From positions 2,651,477 to 2,715,476 of the forward strand of contig FN649748.1 in NCBI GenBank assembly GCA_000310025.1: 64,000 bases of DNA. Direction: 5' to 3'. Source of the DNA: Ectocarpus siliculosus (taxonomy: Eukaryota; Sar; Phaeophyceae; Ectocarpales; Ectocarpaceae). Numbering within the stretch: position 1 is the stretch's first letter; the number at the start of each line of letters is the position of its first letter. The notes under the pieces were generated by a model. That model worked only from the letters and a program-made list of their open reading frames with translations. It had not been told where the DNA came from and did no database searches. Below, piece after piece: positions 1 through 11,975 of this stretch. The position numbers and the translations under genes were made by a program.

Positions 1-542
1 AGACCGGCTCCTCGATACGCTTGTGGCACAAATCGTCCCTTCTACGGGAAGTGAATATGCCTGCCGTAGACGCTGCGGGGAGTGCTATGCATACGACCAG
101 CACAATGACAAGCAGAGGCGGGTCGAATAAAATTCATCCAGCGCATAGCGCAACTGACGCGCGAAAATATGCTGCTCAGGGCTGAGACGTCTAGCTGAAA
201 GGCTTCGAATCCTAAGGTAGCTGTTACGACGGTAGCACCTCAACAGGGCTCTCGTATTTACACGCATATAAATGAAGCAACGAGATCTTCGCGGTATACA
301 GCAGCGGCGGGGAAGTATGATGCTGACGGCTGTGCCTACTGTATGTACAACAGCGGTGAAGAGTTCGCATCCTTTTTTGCACGCAACCGCGTTGTCCACT
401 GTTCCCTCTCAACCGCGCTGCTGTCATGTCACTGCCACTATTATCTCAACACCTGTTACGCCACTTCTACACCACAGCCTCCAGACAAATCACCACCATA
501 TCGCATACTACGACGCATCAGAGGAATAATCTAGGGCTCGAC

Positions 543-1502
543 CTTTCTGGCAGCCGCGGCGACCATGTCGGGGGCGAAGTCTATGCCCACCACCCTGCAG
601 CCCCTGGCCTTGATCTCCGCGGTCAAGACGCCATCCCCGCACCCGACGTCCAGAATGCGTTCCCCGTCCCTTCCGATGGGAGCAGGTGCCGACGAAGTGG
701 CATCGTTGAAACAGAAAAAGGGGCACACTTCAGCCAACGGAACGGCATAGAGAACAACAAAAACAAAATACAAACACGGGGAAACAAAATGCAACAACAA
801 ATTGATCTCAGGTTATGCTGAGGCTAGCCGTGTAGTGGGAGACTTAAAAAGAAGCCACGTTTGTACGCGGACTCAATAGACAACAAACTTATGTCACGAC
901 GCCGATGCTGCCGAAGAACTGCGTGGCAGATAATTGATGTGGTTTGGCAAATCTGAGACGTCGATCATCCGCACCCATGTCGGGACCTAGCGCTAACGGC
1001 ACACATTATTGCGGTATACTGCAACTCTACACAACCTGGACAGAACGTGCCACTTGTGCGCTGAGGTTTACGGCATGTGAGTTGAACACTTGGTACACCG
1101 CTGGCACCGTTAGTTTTTTGGTGTGCGAAACAGATAAGTTACTCTCAGCACCGCTGCCGCAAAAAAAAAATAGGAACCCCCGCAAACCCTCGCTCAACAG
1201 CTTTTCAAGAACACGTCTGTAGCAATAGATTCGTCCGAAAGGGGCCGGATGATACCGGAAGAAACTACGGGTGGTTCACGACAGACAGTGGCCGACGGGT
1301 GGAGGGCGCTCCAGCCGCCGGGCCGACCACTAAAAACGTGCACCAGTTAGGGCCGCCAAGAGACAATCACACGCAGCAGCAAGTGCGAGATTCAGATGGA
1401 GAAGCATCGCCCGACCATCTAGAGAGAACCCCCCCGTTCAACAATCCAACAAAGCCTCGACAGGCATCTCCGTATGGAAGGCCAGGGGTCCTGTTGTAGC
1501 AG

Positions 1503-1543
<41 letters not shown>

Positions 1544-2427
1544 GCTCACCTTGGCGCTAGTAAGTCCAACAGGTGTTTGCCCAACTCGGGGACGAAGCCT
1601 GCGTTGGTGGAGTAACGTTCCGCGTCCCAGTCTTCCGCCTTCGTCCGGGCCCCGTGAACCTGCGCGCCAAAACACCAAACACCCGTGTTGCACATACCAA
1701 AGCCCAAAAAGCCGTCACGACAAAGCGCACAAAGACACATGTGCGAGGTCCTCCTGCAATGGAAGCGGAGGCCGGTAGACGGAGATCGAGGTAGCCTTAT
1801 TATTAGTAACACCCCTAAGGGCTCGATACAGCTCAAAGAAGGAACTCATCCATTAGGTACATGCGTGAAAGACAGGCGAGGTTGGTGCGCACCCGGAAGC
1901 AGCCGTGTGGCTTTTTTTTGGTACAGATGCTCGGCATGCACGGAGGTGTTGTACGTGCCGCAAAATGACTCTGCCGCTCCATCTATGTACGGCCACCACA
2001 ACCCACGGCGAGCCGATCGTGCACCCCTGGGACTACTGCTGTGCATTCTTTCGTACACTTGGTTGCTGCAGACCTGGGTGTATGTCGCGTTTCCTGTGTT
2101 CTGGCCGATGTCCAAACGGCGCGGCGGACGGCAACAGCGACGCTCGCCATCGGCGCCATGAGTACATACAGTGAGATCGGAAGGTGCCACGTGTTTGATT
2201 TCCACGGCATCATGATCGAGAGACCAGGATATGACCTTCTTCATGTTTAACACCTCACCATCTGCGGCACATGAGTAAACATGCATACCAAAACGTACCT
2301 CCATGGGAGAGGAGGCGCCAGCCGAAGCACAAAACGCCCTCGTCACGGTGGCTACAGAGCTCGCGAGAGCGAACACAAGCGTCCTGCTCCCCAGGCCTAC
2401 CGGTTGCCGCCGAAGCATCTTTCTCAT
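543..2427 (-). CDS. SAM-dependent class I methyltransferase, organelle-targeted, 3' part beyond window
   Basis: Three exons with matching phases are visible on the minus strand: 2427-2299 (start), 1659-1550 and 669-543; the rest lies to the left or was not found. Exon 1 (43 codons, MRKMLRRQ start) is rich in Arg, Ala, Ser and Val and lacks acids, as expected for a mitochondrial or plastid transit peptide. Exon 2 gives EDWDAERYSTNAGFVPELG and exon 3 the SAM-binding motif I, ERILDVGCGDGVLTAEI, followed by GIDFAPDMV (motif II region). This N-terminal layout is that of the methyltransferase-11 / trans-aconitate methyltransferase-like group, which methylates small molecules; the true substrate is unknown. 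The phase-2 exon 2 end (AG) plus first base of exon 3 restores Arg in the family pattern LLAPR. The start is head to head with ORC6. Identity as a methyltransferase is firm; the substrate is not. Confidence 0.85.
1507..1542. repeat. CAG/CTG trinucleotide microsatellite
   Basis: About twelve AGC units lie directly downstream of the exon 2 donor of the methyltransferase gene, so the repeat is intronic and is CTG-type on the transcribed sense strand. Confidence 0.9.
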
Positions 2428-2989
2428 TCTTGCTGCTGTCGCCGCTGCGGCTGCTGCTGAGGTGATGATGCGATGACCACAAATGCAGTTCCCTCTGTTC
2501 TTGCACTCCTCGACGAGTGGTATATGTTGGTGCTCCTTACGATTGTGTCACAGGTCTCCCGACTCCCTATTGGTTGTGTGCGTGCGGTGTGCAGCAGAGG
2601 TGCGTAGCAGCGCACAAGACGTCGGAGATGATGGAGCTTTGCTGTCTGTGTCCCTCGCTCTCGACGAGCCGGCGACGCTATCTCAGAGACCCTTACCCCG
2701 TGCTCAGGTGATGGGCTATCCGAGCGGGCACGAATGACTGTGAGAGGACTCGGCTATCTCGGTCAAGCGGCCCGATGCGTTCTTCGTGGCTGGCGAGCGG
2801 CGGTAACCACACCGCGCGAACCGGTGCCGCTCCTCTCTCTGGGATCAACGCACGGGACTGTCAAATGCACAACGCCTCAGCGTACTACGATAAACTCCCC
2901 AAAACGCCGTGTGCTGTCTTCAGTCTTCAGTTTCCCAAACTTGTTCTTCCTCTTGCACCTGGATTGGATGGATTGGAGACGGCGAAGCC
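2428..2989. promoter_or_regulatory. Shared intergenic region between divergent methyltransferase and ORC6 starts
   Basis: The 562 bp between the two predicted start codons must hold both 5' UTRs and both promoters, unless untranslated exons lie elsewhere. I see no clear TATA box or other named element. Function is inferred only from the head-to-head arrangement. Confidence 0.5.
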
Positions 2990-3442
2990 ATGGCACCGAA
3001 GAGGCAGAACGCAGAGCTAGAGCGATTGCGGCTGGCTTGTAACGTCGACTCCACGGAAACCATTACCAAAGCCCAAGAGGTGCGTTAGACGCTACATTTT
3101 TACATTTTTTTGAAAGTTTGAAAAAAAAACCCAACCGAATTTCTCTGTTGCTGCAGGGGGAAGAAGCGAAGTCTGTGTACGATGTAGAGCTCGCAAGAAG
3201 GTTTGCAAGAAAAGGAGCCCACGAAGTACGAGTCGGAGGAGCACTATAGCACGTACTTATTTCTGTATCGACGTTTCCCTGGTGTCGACATGCTCTACAC
3301 AATTTGCAGCAGTCGCACCAAAAGCTACTTGGTGTTGGTATTGGTATTGTTGCATATTCGCTTCTGTACATGCATGGGAGTGTGCCTGTAGAGCAGCAAT
3401 AGGCGAATGCAAACACGTATGTAGGCTTGTCTTGTAAAGTAT

Positions 3443-3488
<46 letters not shown>

Positions 3489-6400
3489 CCCTCGCATATG
3501 TTGTGCGGTATGATACATGTAACGACGGAAACACTTAACGCGGGGGTGTATTGGCGTCATGTGCCGTCGTCATGTGGTATGCGATACAGAGTAGTACACA
3601 GCAGCAGTAAGGTGTGTGCATGTACATACTGCAGCAATGAGTCGTGCGGGTATCGTGGGCATGTGATATGTACGCCATGCCATGACGTGTTGCCTCTTAC
3701 ACCCGACGCATCTTGTACGCTGTACGCGATCCCAATCTCGCTCAGCCACTGCTGAGGTAGGGTAAGGTGGTGGTCCCACAGCGCACTCTCCTGCCGTTTT
3801 TTTGTGAAGATGCCACCTTCCAACTTTCCTTTCGCGATCCACCCCTTAAATCACATGTTGAGAAACGTTCCGACATGCCGTTTCCCCGCAGACAACTGAG
3901 CCGAACTCTGCACTTGCTCAGACGAGCAGCGGATGTCTGCGTTTGATGCATCTCACATTGTGATCGATCATGCCCTTTGTCGCCAGCAAGCTCCCACGGG
4001 CATCTTACCCACCACATGACCCGCCCACGGCAGTAGGTTACGGTAGATCGACTTGGAGTATGGTGCAGACTCGAGGCAAACCTTAGACTTCTCTCGCAAC
4101 AACGGCGCGCCCCAACGTCCAACCGAACACGACCCCACAATTCCGAGCAGATTCTACGGCGAATGGACACCAAGTGCAGGCCCGGGACCCTGGGGCGGGG
4201 CGACCTCTTTCGGACTTGCATCGCCTTCGACTTGGCCTGTCGCGCCCTCAACTGCCCCGTTCCGCAGAAGACCGCGGTAAAGCTCTGCGGCGCGCCTTCG
4301 GAAAGCGTCTACGTCGCTGCGCTCGGCACGGCACAGAGGTACAGTGTAGGGGCATCGATCGTGTGTTGCAGCAGATGATGAAAAAAGAAAGGTATGGCGT
4401 GGCTTGCGGTGCGTGGTTCGGCACCGTCCGTGATGTGCATGGGTCGAACCGGTCGGCTACGGGATGGAAGGTTTCGTTCGGTGCGGTATAACGTACAGTA
4501 TGCAGTTCGGGTCACGCTGATTTGCTAGTGATGTGAAGGAACAGTACGGCGCATGCTAAATAGCTTGGGTGGGGGTGACGGATCGATGTGATGCACACGC
4601 ACCTAAATAGACGCATTTCGCACTCTCTAGGTATAGAATAGAACACCTTGCTGCCAAGCGAGCCCTTGCGCCTTTCCTTCCTCGACAAACATTCACTCGC
4701 CGACCACCGCGCCTAGCGTTTGCGCCCCGAACAGCAGTCCTTGCTCTGCACGTATCGGTGCCGCCCCTTCCCCGTTTCAGGCTGCTAGGGGTGCAGCGGC
4801 GGTACACGTGCAAGGAGATAGCCGAAAGCGTGGGAGACAAGAGCGCGGGCATGAAGGCCGCCGTGGAACTCAAGCGATACAAGGTACAACAGCAATGTCG
4901 GTGGACCGTTCCGGTGTTTTGCAGTGGAGCCGAGCGCCAGATACGTTGCGAGAGTTATGCGTTCGGGTCGTTAGCAGTTCGGCCGACATTCGGGTCGTTA
5001 GCAGTTCGGCCGAGCCGTTCGCGCGCTTTTGAAGCAGCGTTCGGACCTGAGATACGAGCCATCCCACAAAACTCGACATAGACAGTGTGGCCTGCAGTGT
5101 CTAGGGTAGCACTTTCTGCTGCGTTACATCCGATATTCTCGTCTACTCGGGCCTGACTTGAAGGGGCTCTGAAGCGTCGAGGAGCATGGCGAGAGAGAGA
5201 GAGAAAGAGAAGAGAACGTATGGAGTCGCTCTCTCTCTCGTTAGATTTGAGCGCAGACCACGCCGGGACAGTTTTGTTTCCTGACTTCCTACAGTAGTGC
5301 GCATCACAGCTGCAATAACACGGACGAACCCTCTCGTATTGGTACATGCAGGATTCTTTCGTGATGGTGTGTGTTACTGGCCGTGGCGGCCGTGCCCCCG
5401 CTGTACGTGCGCGCGGGTGTTGCCTGCCTGAGGGACGGAACCCAACGGACTAAGTCGACCATCTCTTGGCATCGCCGCCAAGCCTACACATCATCGAAAC
5501 CCTCCGTACCGGCGCACATCCCTCCATCTCCGTTTCTCTGCTTGTACGTCTCGCCAACACCGACCATGCCCCTACGCGAACCTTACGTCGAATCGTTGTC
5601 CCACGCCACACGTTTATTCTTGCACTTCTTTGCCGCCCGCCCGCCGCCGCCGCCGCCGGCACAAATCGACGAACGAACGAACGAACGGACAAAGGAGCGG
5701 TTCCTAGCCTCGTACCCCGTGAGACAGGTCTCAGGCATCGACCTCGACGGTACGGTGTACGCAGTGGCCGCCTTCTACCTGTGCGCCAAGAAGCTCAAGG
5801 TACGATTACGACTCCTGCGAGAGGAGTGTTAGGCCATGATCGGGGTCGTGCAGCGATGCACTCCCGTTTTTCAGCGACAGGCTGGGGGGTGTCCGGTAGG
5901 TGATGCGGGGAGCGAGGGAGGAAGGAAGAGGTCGGGCGCTTGTCTTCTCTAGGGTACATATCTCCTTGCCGGCGAATGGCACTGGACGCATCATGTGCCA
6001 GTTTCATGAGTTGAGTGCCCTGTGGGTGGAGGCGCAAGGTGGCGGTGGCTTCCGAATGTAGCCCGCCCTGCTTAACATGTCATCCCTGCAGGAATACGAC
6101 TCTTCTAAAGACCCGTGGTATGGCCAGGAGCATGCCACATGCCAGGGGGTGATTCCACTTCCGCTGCTGTCAAGTTATCCTCTCCCGTCCTGTACATGAT
6201 ACCCGCCCGCTTGTGGTACTCGAGTTCATCATGCGGTGCGACGCTCATGTTTTCCCCCACGTCTGCGCTCTGTACCGCCGTGCTGTAAACGAAAACAGCA
6301 TCCGGTGGACAAGCAGCGCCTCTTGGACCTGTCGCTAGTAAGAGAGGACGAGTTTATGGCCGTCTGCCGCAGCATGCTGGTGAGGTAACGCCGTCGCCGC

Positions 6401-9400
6401 CGCCCGCTCGGCTTGCGGGGCACAACGAATAGGAATCTCTAGACCTTTGTTGACCAGGACATGGCGTCACCACACGCTTGCGTTTGGAGCCCGCTTGGCT
6501 CGGTGTTGGTAGTAGTGTAGATCGTTGGGGAATGCGGGTGCCGGCCGAACATGGTCCGTTGAAAGGGTTGTTCGGGTCGTCTGTTGTGCGTTGTGATGGT
6601 GTTGTAACTGTTCTCATTATGAATTTCGTTCCACATTCTGCTGTTATCCGCTCAGCCCAAGAGTGGTCCAAGCACATGCAGCTGTCTGCACCATTTTAAC
6701 GCAGCTGCACAAAGCTCGACACGCTTTGATGCTGGCTGTTTTCTTTTCGCTACTGCGGTCGCGGAATTATTATTGTTGTTTGTTCTTCTTTTGGCTAGAC
6801 GTGCAACCGACGGGAGCAGTGCTCCTCGCTCCCTTCCTCACTGCATATGCTACGGTCGGTTTGTCGTTTGCTTGGCGTTACTATCACTAGGACCTGTGCT
6901 ACAGCACCCTCGGCGTGTCGGTGAGCGACAAGCCGACCGCCGAACGACTCTCACGATTCCAGAAAGCGGCGGCCCTCAACAACAAAAACAACGGTAGCTC
7001 GTCAGCACCATCAGGCGTGAAGGACGAACAACGCCCCCAAGGGTCCGCTGCCCAAGGCCCCGCTCGTTCTGCCACGCTCGCCTCCTCGGGCCCTCAGCGC
7101 CGAAACGGCGGCGGTTTCGCCGCCTCCGGGAACCGGCGGCGGATCCCTCTGTCAGGGGGGAGGGAGCGATTAGGGGCGCCGGGAAGCCACGTCACGGCGC
7201 TGGCGAGGAGCATCCAGGCGGCGACGCAGCGGAAGCGGCACGGGGGCATGACGGTCGCCCCGGTGAGATGTGCCCGGTAGATATCTAGCTTTTTTTTTTT
7301 TTTTTCGGTTCCGCCGCAGTGAAGGGTACCGGTACCGCGCGAGAGGAGAGGCGGGGCTTTCGACTCTCTTGGTCGCTCCGCTCAGATTGTGAGTGCCTGT
7401 GAGCACGTGTGCCATGCACATGCGTCTTCGTCTCGTTGGTTTGGGAGAGTGGCCTCGTTTCTTGTGGTGCGTTGTGGCGGGACACATCGGGGTTCGGCGT
7501 GGATGGTGACTGGGGGTGTCGAGGTGTGGTTAATTTGACATAGGTCTCGCCGATCAGACTTTGAAGACTGTGGGTAGGACTTTGAGAATGTGTGCTCTGA
7601 AGAATGCGTACGAACAACCTCTCGCGGTGAAGGAAAAAAAATGGGGCGGGGAAGATGCCGCCTGTATGTGTTGGCATGCTTGTTTGGGACATACGAACGG
7701 CACGTTTTCGATGTGGATTGGTCGTTTGGGAAGGTGTGAATTTTGCCTTTTCTTTATGCGTTTCGCATAAGCACTCTCGGGAGTATGTTGCACGATAAAT
7801 TACATACATTAAAATATTGTTGCAGACAGACAGCAGCTCGTTTTCCCCTCACACCAAGGCTTTGCTGCAGCACTTGAAAACGAGGCCGTCATCACGCCTG
7901 ACGATTGATTCACAACAGGTATATAGGTCCTACGATCAACGTCCTCTTCATGGATAGTTTCGTCGCAACATCGTGGATGGCCTTTTGTTGCAGCCTCTCC
8001 CTTGCACCCACGCGGTGCAGGACTTTTCCCATCCCGTCCTGGTGTGTGTCACTGTTCTGGTTTCACGGCTCCCCCGACCGCTTCCGTCACCGCTCCTGCT
8101 GCCGCCCCTCCTTCTACCGCCAATCCTGTTGCTGCTGCTGCCGTTGCTACTGCTACTGCCACTGCTGCTGCTGCAGTTGGAACCGGGCGGAAGCAACGAG
8201 GCGAGCGACTCCCTCAACGACAGGACCCACCACCGCCCCGCCACCAAGCGTCCGCGTCCCACCGCCGATGCCACCGAAGCCGCCGCCGCCCCCCCTGCCG
8301 AGCCCGCCGGCGGCGGACCCGAGCCACACGACAGCGCCGCCTGTTCTTCTGCCACCGTTCCCGCCAGGTGCACCGCCCCCGCCCCGCCGAGAGCCGCTGT
8401 CTGCAACCCGCACGCCACCGCTGCTACCGCATCTCCTGCTGCCGCCGTCGCGGCCACGGTGAGCGGTAGTGGTGTTGACAACGGGTCTGCCGCGGCCGTT
8501 AGATCGGCGTCGCGAGCGCCTCCCGCCGCCGTCCACAACCCTTACGCCCCGAAGCCTTGCGCTGCGGTCCGCAATCCTTACGCGGGTTCAGGGAAAGGAA
8601 GCGGGGGAAGAGGAAGGGCGGGGGGGGACGGCAGCCGGCGAGGGGGGTGTGTGGGCGGGACTGGACCCAGGGCGGGGGGCGAAGGGCCACGGGGGGATGA
8701 GGAGTACACAGCGTGGAAGCAGAGGGTGTTGGCTTCCATGGAGAACCGGATGAAGGAGACTCTGGTCAAGGAAGACGCCGATTCTTCTTCACCAGCTGCT
8801 TCGACTGCTGTACCGGCTTTCAGCGGCGGGGGCGGCGGGGGCGGCGGGGGCGGCGGCGACGCCCCGGGTGGTGGTAGCGAGTCTTCACAGCGGGACAATG
8901 CTCCCGCTGCTGCTGCGATTGTTCCTGAAGGTAAAGTCTGGTTGGGGTGGGATGGTTGCGTTCCGTTCTCCGTTGCTTGTTGCTTCCTATAGGTATTTGC
9001 GGCGTTGTCATCGTGGCTCTGCGTTGTTGTGATGGCCATGTGCTCTTCACCCCCCCCCTCACCCCCCCCCCCGGTGTTTGCCATCGGGATTGGGTTTTCG
9101 TCGCTTGGCAACGACGTTGTAAAATAAGCTAATTCACTTCGTGAACTCGGCAACCAGGTTACCGTTTTTTTTTTTTACCTCTGTTTTTTTTTTTGCGGTG
9201 ACCATAATGGTGGTCGAGTAGATCATGTTGTGCGGGGTTGAGAAGCCTCACTCCGCGCAAGGGGGATGATCACACCACGTTGTGTTAAAATGGTAAAGCA
9301 TCCTCGAGGCAGTTACACAGTAGTGCTTATAACTGTCTCCGGAAGTGAAAGCACCAGAAAATAAATTAAGTCATACGCAGCTGTCATCCGTACGAAAGGA

Positions 9401-9639
9401 AGTCAGCACAAGATGCCGAACACCCTTAGCAGGATGCAGCTCACCCTTCATGCGACTCGCCAAATACCTCACGGCGCTTCGCGCTTGGTGATGTGAGAGG
9501 CTGGTCCGGTGAGAACCCGGCGTGCTCCGTCCTGGCTTTGTAGGGATGCGAGGTCAATGGTCTAACGACTACGGCATGGACGACTATGAGTACACCCCCC
9601 CCACTCACTCCCTCGACCTTGCCTTCAAGGGTTAGATGG

Positions 9640-9670
<31 letters not shown>

Positions 9671-10051
9671 GTCACATAGTTCGTAGCCAAAATGTTACCC
9701 GCGGTCGCAAGCCACGTAAGAAGAAAAACGTGTTGCAGTGAAGGAAAACGTTAGTTTCGTGCCTTCGATGGCATCGATCTGGGACAGATTGAAACCAACG
9801 ACAAGGCCACAGACTATACGTCCAATGGTTATATGCAACGATATTTATCTTGTTTTTTTCTCGGGGCAGATCCGTCGGCACCAGAGGCCGCCAGTCCCGC
9901 GGCCGCGCTTCCTGCCACCCCAAGTAACGATTCGCCGGAAGCACGGGCTGCGGCTACTCCGCGGTCGTCGACAAAGAACAAGAGCAAGCAGCCCTCTCTC
10001 ATGTCGTTCTTTACTCCCGGAGGAGGAGGACAAGACAAGAACGAGAGCTGA
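2990..10051 (+). CDS. ORC6: Origin recognition complex subunit 6 with C-terminal PIP box
   Basis: Predicted exons: 2990-3079, 3157-3225, 4151-4338, 4781-4883, 5695-5799, 6299-6379, 6891-7262, 7826-7918, 8177-8930, 9870-10051. All phases agree and the sum is 2037 nt (678 aa); the donor of exon 2 is the least certain. ORC6 is the TFIIB-like subunit of the complex that loads MCM helicase at replication origins in the nucleus. Family landmarks: LACRALNCPVPQKTAVKLCG in the first cyclin-like fold, then GVQRRYTCKEIAESVGD, then FLASYPV and YAVAAFYLCAKKLK with VDKQRLL in the second fold. Near the C-terminus EEYTAWKQRVLASMENRM matches the conserved ORC3-binding helix (human YEEWKRKILENA). The protein is longer than usual (about 250-440 aa) because of Ala/Pro/Gly-rich inserts in exons 7 and 9. 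The last exon ends with QPSLMSFF, a perfect PIP-box pattern. The start ATG follows GAAGCC and is followed by G, a good context. Confidence 0.93.
3445..3486. repeat. CT dinucleotide microsatellite in ORC6 intron
   Basis: About 21 perfect TC units lie in the intron between exons 2 and 3 of ORC6. Smaller CT/GA runs recur near 5190-5240. Confidence 0.95.
4962..5014. repeat. 27-bp tandem duplication in ORC6 intron
   Basis: The unit TTCGGGTCGTTAGCAGTTCG plus seven more bases occurs twice back to back, starting at 4962 and 4989, inside the fourth intron of ORC6. No coding or structural role is evident. Confidence 0.85.
9138..9603 (-). repeat. Dispersed SINE-like repeat, copy 1 (in last ORC6 intron)
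   Basis: This stretch is the reverse complement of 58316-58786, diverged but clearly alignable over more than 400 bp (for example GAGGTCAATGGTCTAACGAC at 9549-9568). In the sense direction of the repeat it starts with a G-run, carries a tRNA-like A-box and B-box pattern, and reaches an A-tract (T-run at 9183-9194 on this strand) followed by CAGAGG and a short shared GAGTTC..GAAG segment. It lies wholly inside the 939 bp last intron of ORC6. A tRNA-derived SINE is the best guess; a fragment of a larger element is possible. Confidence 0.7.
9641..9670. repeat. GTT trinucleotide microsatellite
   Basis: About nine TTG/GTT units lie just outside the SINE-like repeat in the last intron of ORC6. Confidence 0.9.
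9989..10012 (+). other. PIP-box coding segment at the ORC6 C-terminus
   Basis: These bases encode QPSLMSFF, fitting Q-x-x-(I/L/M)-x-x-(F/Y)-(F/Y), preceded by the basic KNKSK and followed by TPGGGG and a short tail. PIP boxes of this form bind the interdomain loop of the PCNA sliding clamp. The frame is fixed by the phase-1 splice from exon 9, which restores Asp at the junction. Confidence 0.8.
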
Positions 10052-11975
10052 AGGATTGGGAATGATAAAAACTTTCTTGCCCAATGACAAACCCTCTCTT
10101 TGTTTGGAAGTTTTAGGCCCGAGATTCACGTTCCAAGTCATAACGCCGGAAAAGCACTTTCCACATGAAGAACAGTAGGGCGTGCCGCGCTCGCTATTCG
10201 TTCGTGCATCGGGCGTGCCGTGCGTGTACCGTGGGGCAAGGTCTACCTAAAGTACACTCCTTTTTAGAGGGCTCGAGACGCCGAGTTTGCTTTTGGAGTG
10301 TTAGCAGAATGTCGTTTCGCGAAGGCTGCGAAGATCGACGTTGGTGTTGTCTGTCCCCTGCTTGTGGTAGCGTTGGCGATACCTGAATATATATACAGGT
10401 CGTGCGAGTGTAGAGGATGATCGAAGCCCGTAATCGTGGAGGATGTGTTTCGATGTGTGCACTACCACCCGTAGCGCCATATTCGGTCGCGGGAGCGATG
10501 GGGCTACACAAGCCCGGAAATGTGGACAAGGGCGTGAAGATGGGCAAGAATTATTCAACCCTGTGGGCAATGGCATCGTCGAACAAGCCTATTGGTTGGG
10601 TTACCACGGTGCTTGAAGTAGGTGCGGTACTAATGCAGTTTTGGAACAGTTTGACACAACGTTCCACTCAGCAATTAACTCTTCAGTTCTGCGCGGCGCG
10701 CTCCCGTCGTTGCACCCGAGAGATGGAAGGGTCGCTTAATTGTGGTCCCGCGGAAAGTGCTCAGAAAGGTCAGAATGCAGAGCGGAACTACAGGTAATCG
10801 ATTTTTTTTACCACGATCGACCGCGCTAACCGGCTGGTCAATGAACTAACGTCAGTCTCAGTGAGGTTGAAACCAAAATATGGTTGATCTGGGACCCCAT
10901 GAGGGGACGTCACGGGAGAGGCTAAGCTACTTCATTGTGTCGATATATGCTTTTCGAAGATTTCGTGGAGATTGTTCGAGTCAGTGAAACACGGCAACCT
11001 GTGGCCGTTGTGGCGAACATCTTGCCGCATCAACCAGCCGTATCATGCATACATCCGGGGCCGCCTCTGCTTCTTCAAGAGATTCTGTGGTACCATAGGA
11101 CGTTCAGGAAAGGAAGCATGGAAGTCGAATCCCGCAACGAAATCTCATCGTTTTTCGCTGCTGCGGTGACACTTCCACGACACGTATGACCAAGCAAGTC
11201 AGAGGGTGAGTTAGTTCCCCCATGCCTCTTCCCTTTCCCGCCTCTGAGCCACGCAAGGTTAACGCCAGCACACGCGGTATTCTCGCACGATCACCCATCC
11301 TGTACCCAACTTGCGTGCGGAGAGAGCGCCACTTGGCAACTTTAGTTGCACTTCGCCTCGGATGTGAATTTTTCTTAGTTGCACTAATTTTTTGAACACC
11401 ACCACCGCCGCTCACTCGCACGCTGTGCGCACATCATTCTCTCTCTCTGAATTTGCACTGGACGACACGAAATACGCCCGAATTGATAGTACACCCTGGT
11501 GCTGGTGCAAATACATGATCTGCCTCCCCTGGGTGGTTGTCTCACAGGAATCGACAGCGATGCCCCCGGGTGGGCTCCCGGCCATAATAAAAAATTGCCC
11601 GAAACCCAACATAAAAGTATACACAAACGTGGTGAAATCGCTATCTCCCGCCGCCTCCCCTACCAAAACATCAACTACTAAAATGTGCCCACAAACCCCC
11701 ACATTGCGAACGCACACAAATTTACAGTTTCTCTAACAAAACGCTGCACCTGATACAGTAGCCGGCCAGAGAAGTCTCGCTCAGCGTGGCTGCCCAAGCA
11801 AGCAAAAAATCAACGCCCCGTTTCCTGAGCAGTCGAACATGACACCACTACAGCAACAATGCTCGTCCCTACAACAAGTCGGTGCACTTCACAACAGGAC
11901 TAGCCAGACAGCCACAGAGGCGGGGGGCCTCCGTTTTTCACTCCTCGCGCCCCGCTCGGACAACGCCTCGGAAAC
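10052..11975. other. No gene recognised between converging ORC6 and TraB 3' ends
   Basis: This stretch should hold the 3' UTR of ORC6 and the unresolved last exon and 3' UTR of the TraB gene on the other strand. The ORFs present have no family-like pattern. I see nothing else in it. Confidence 0.5.
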
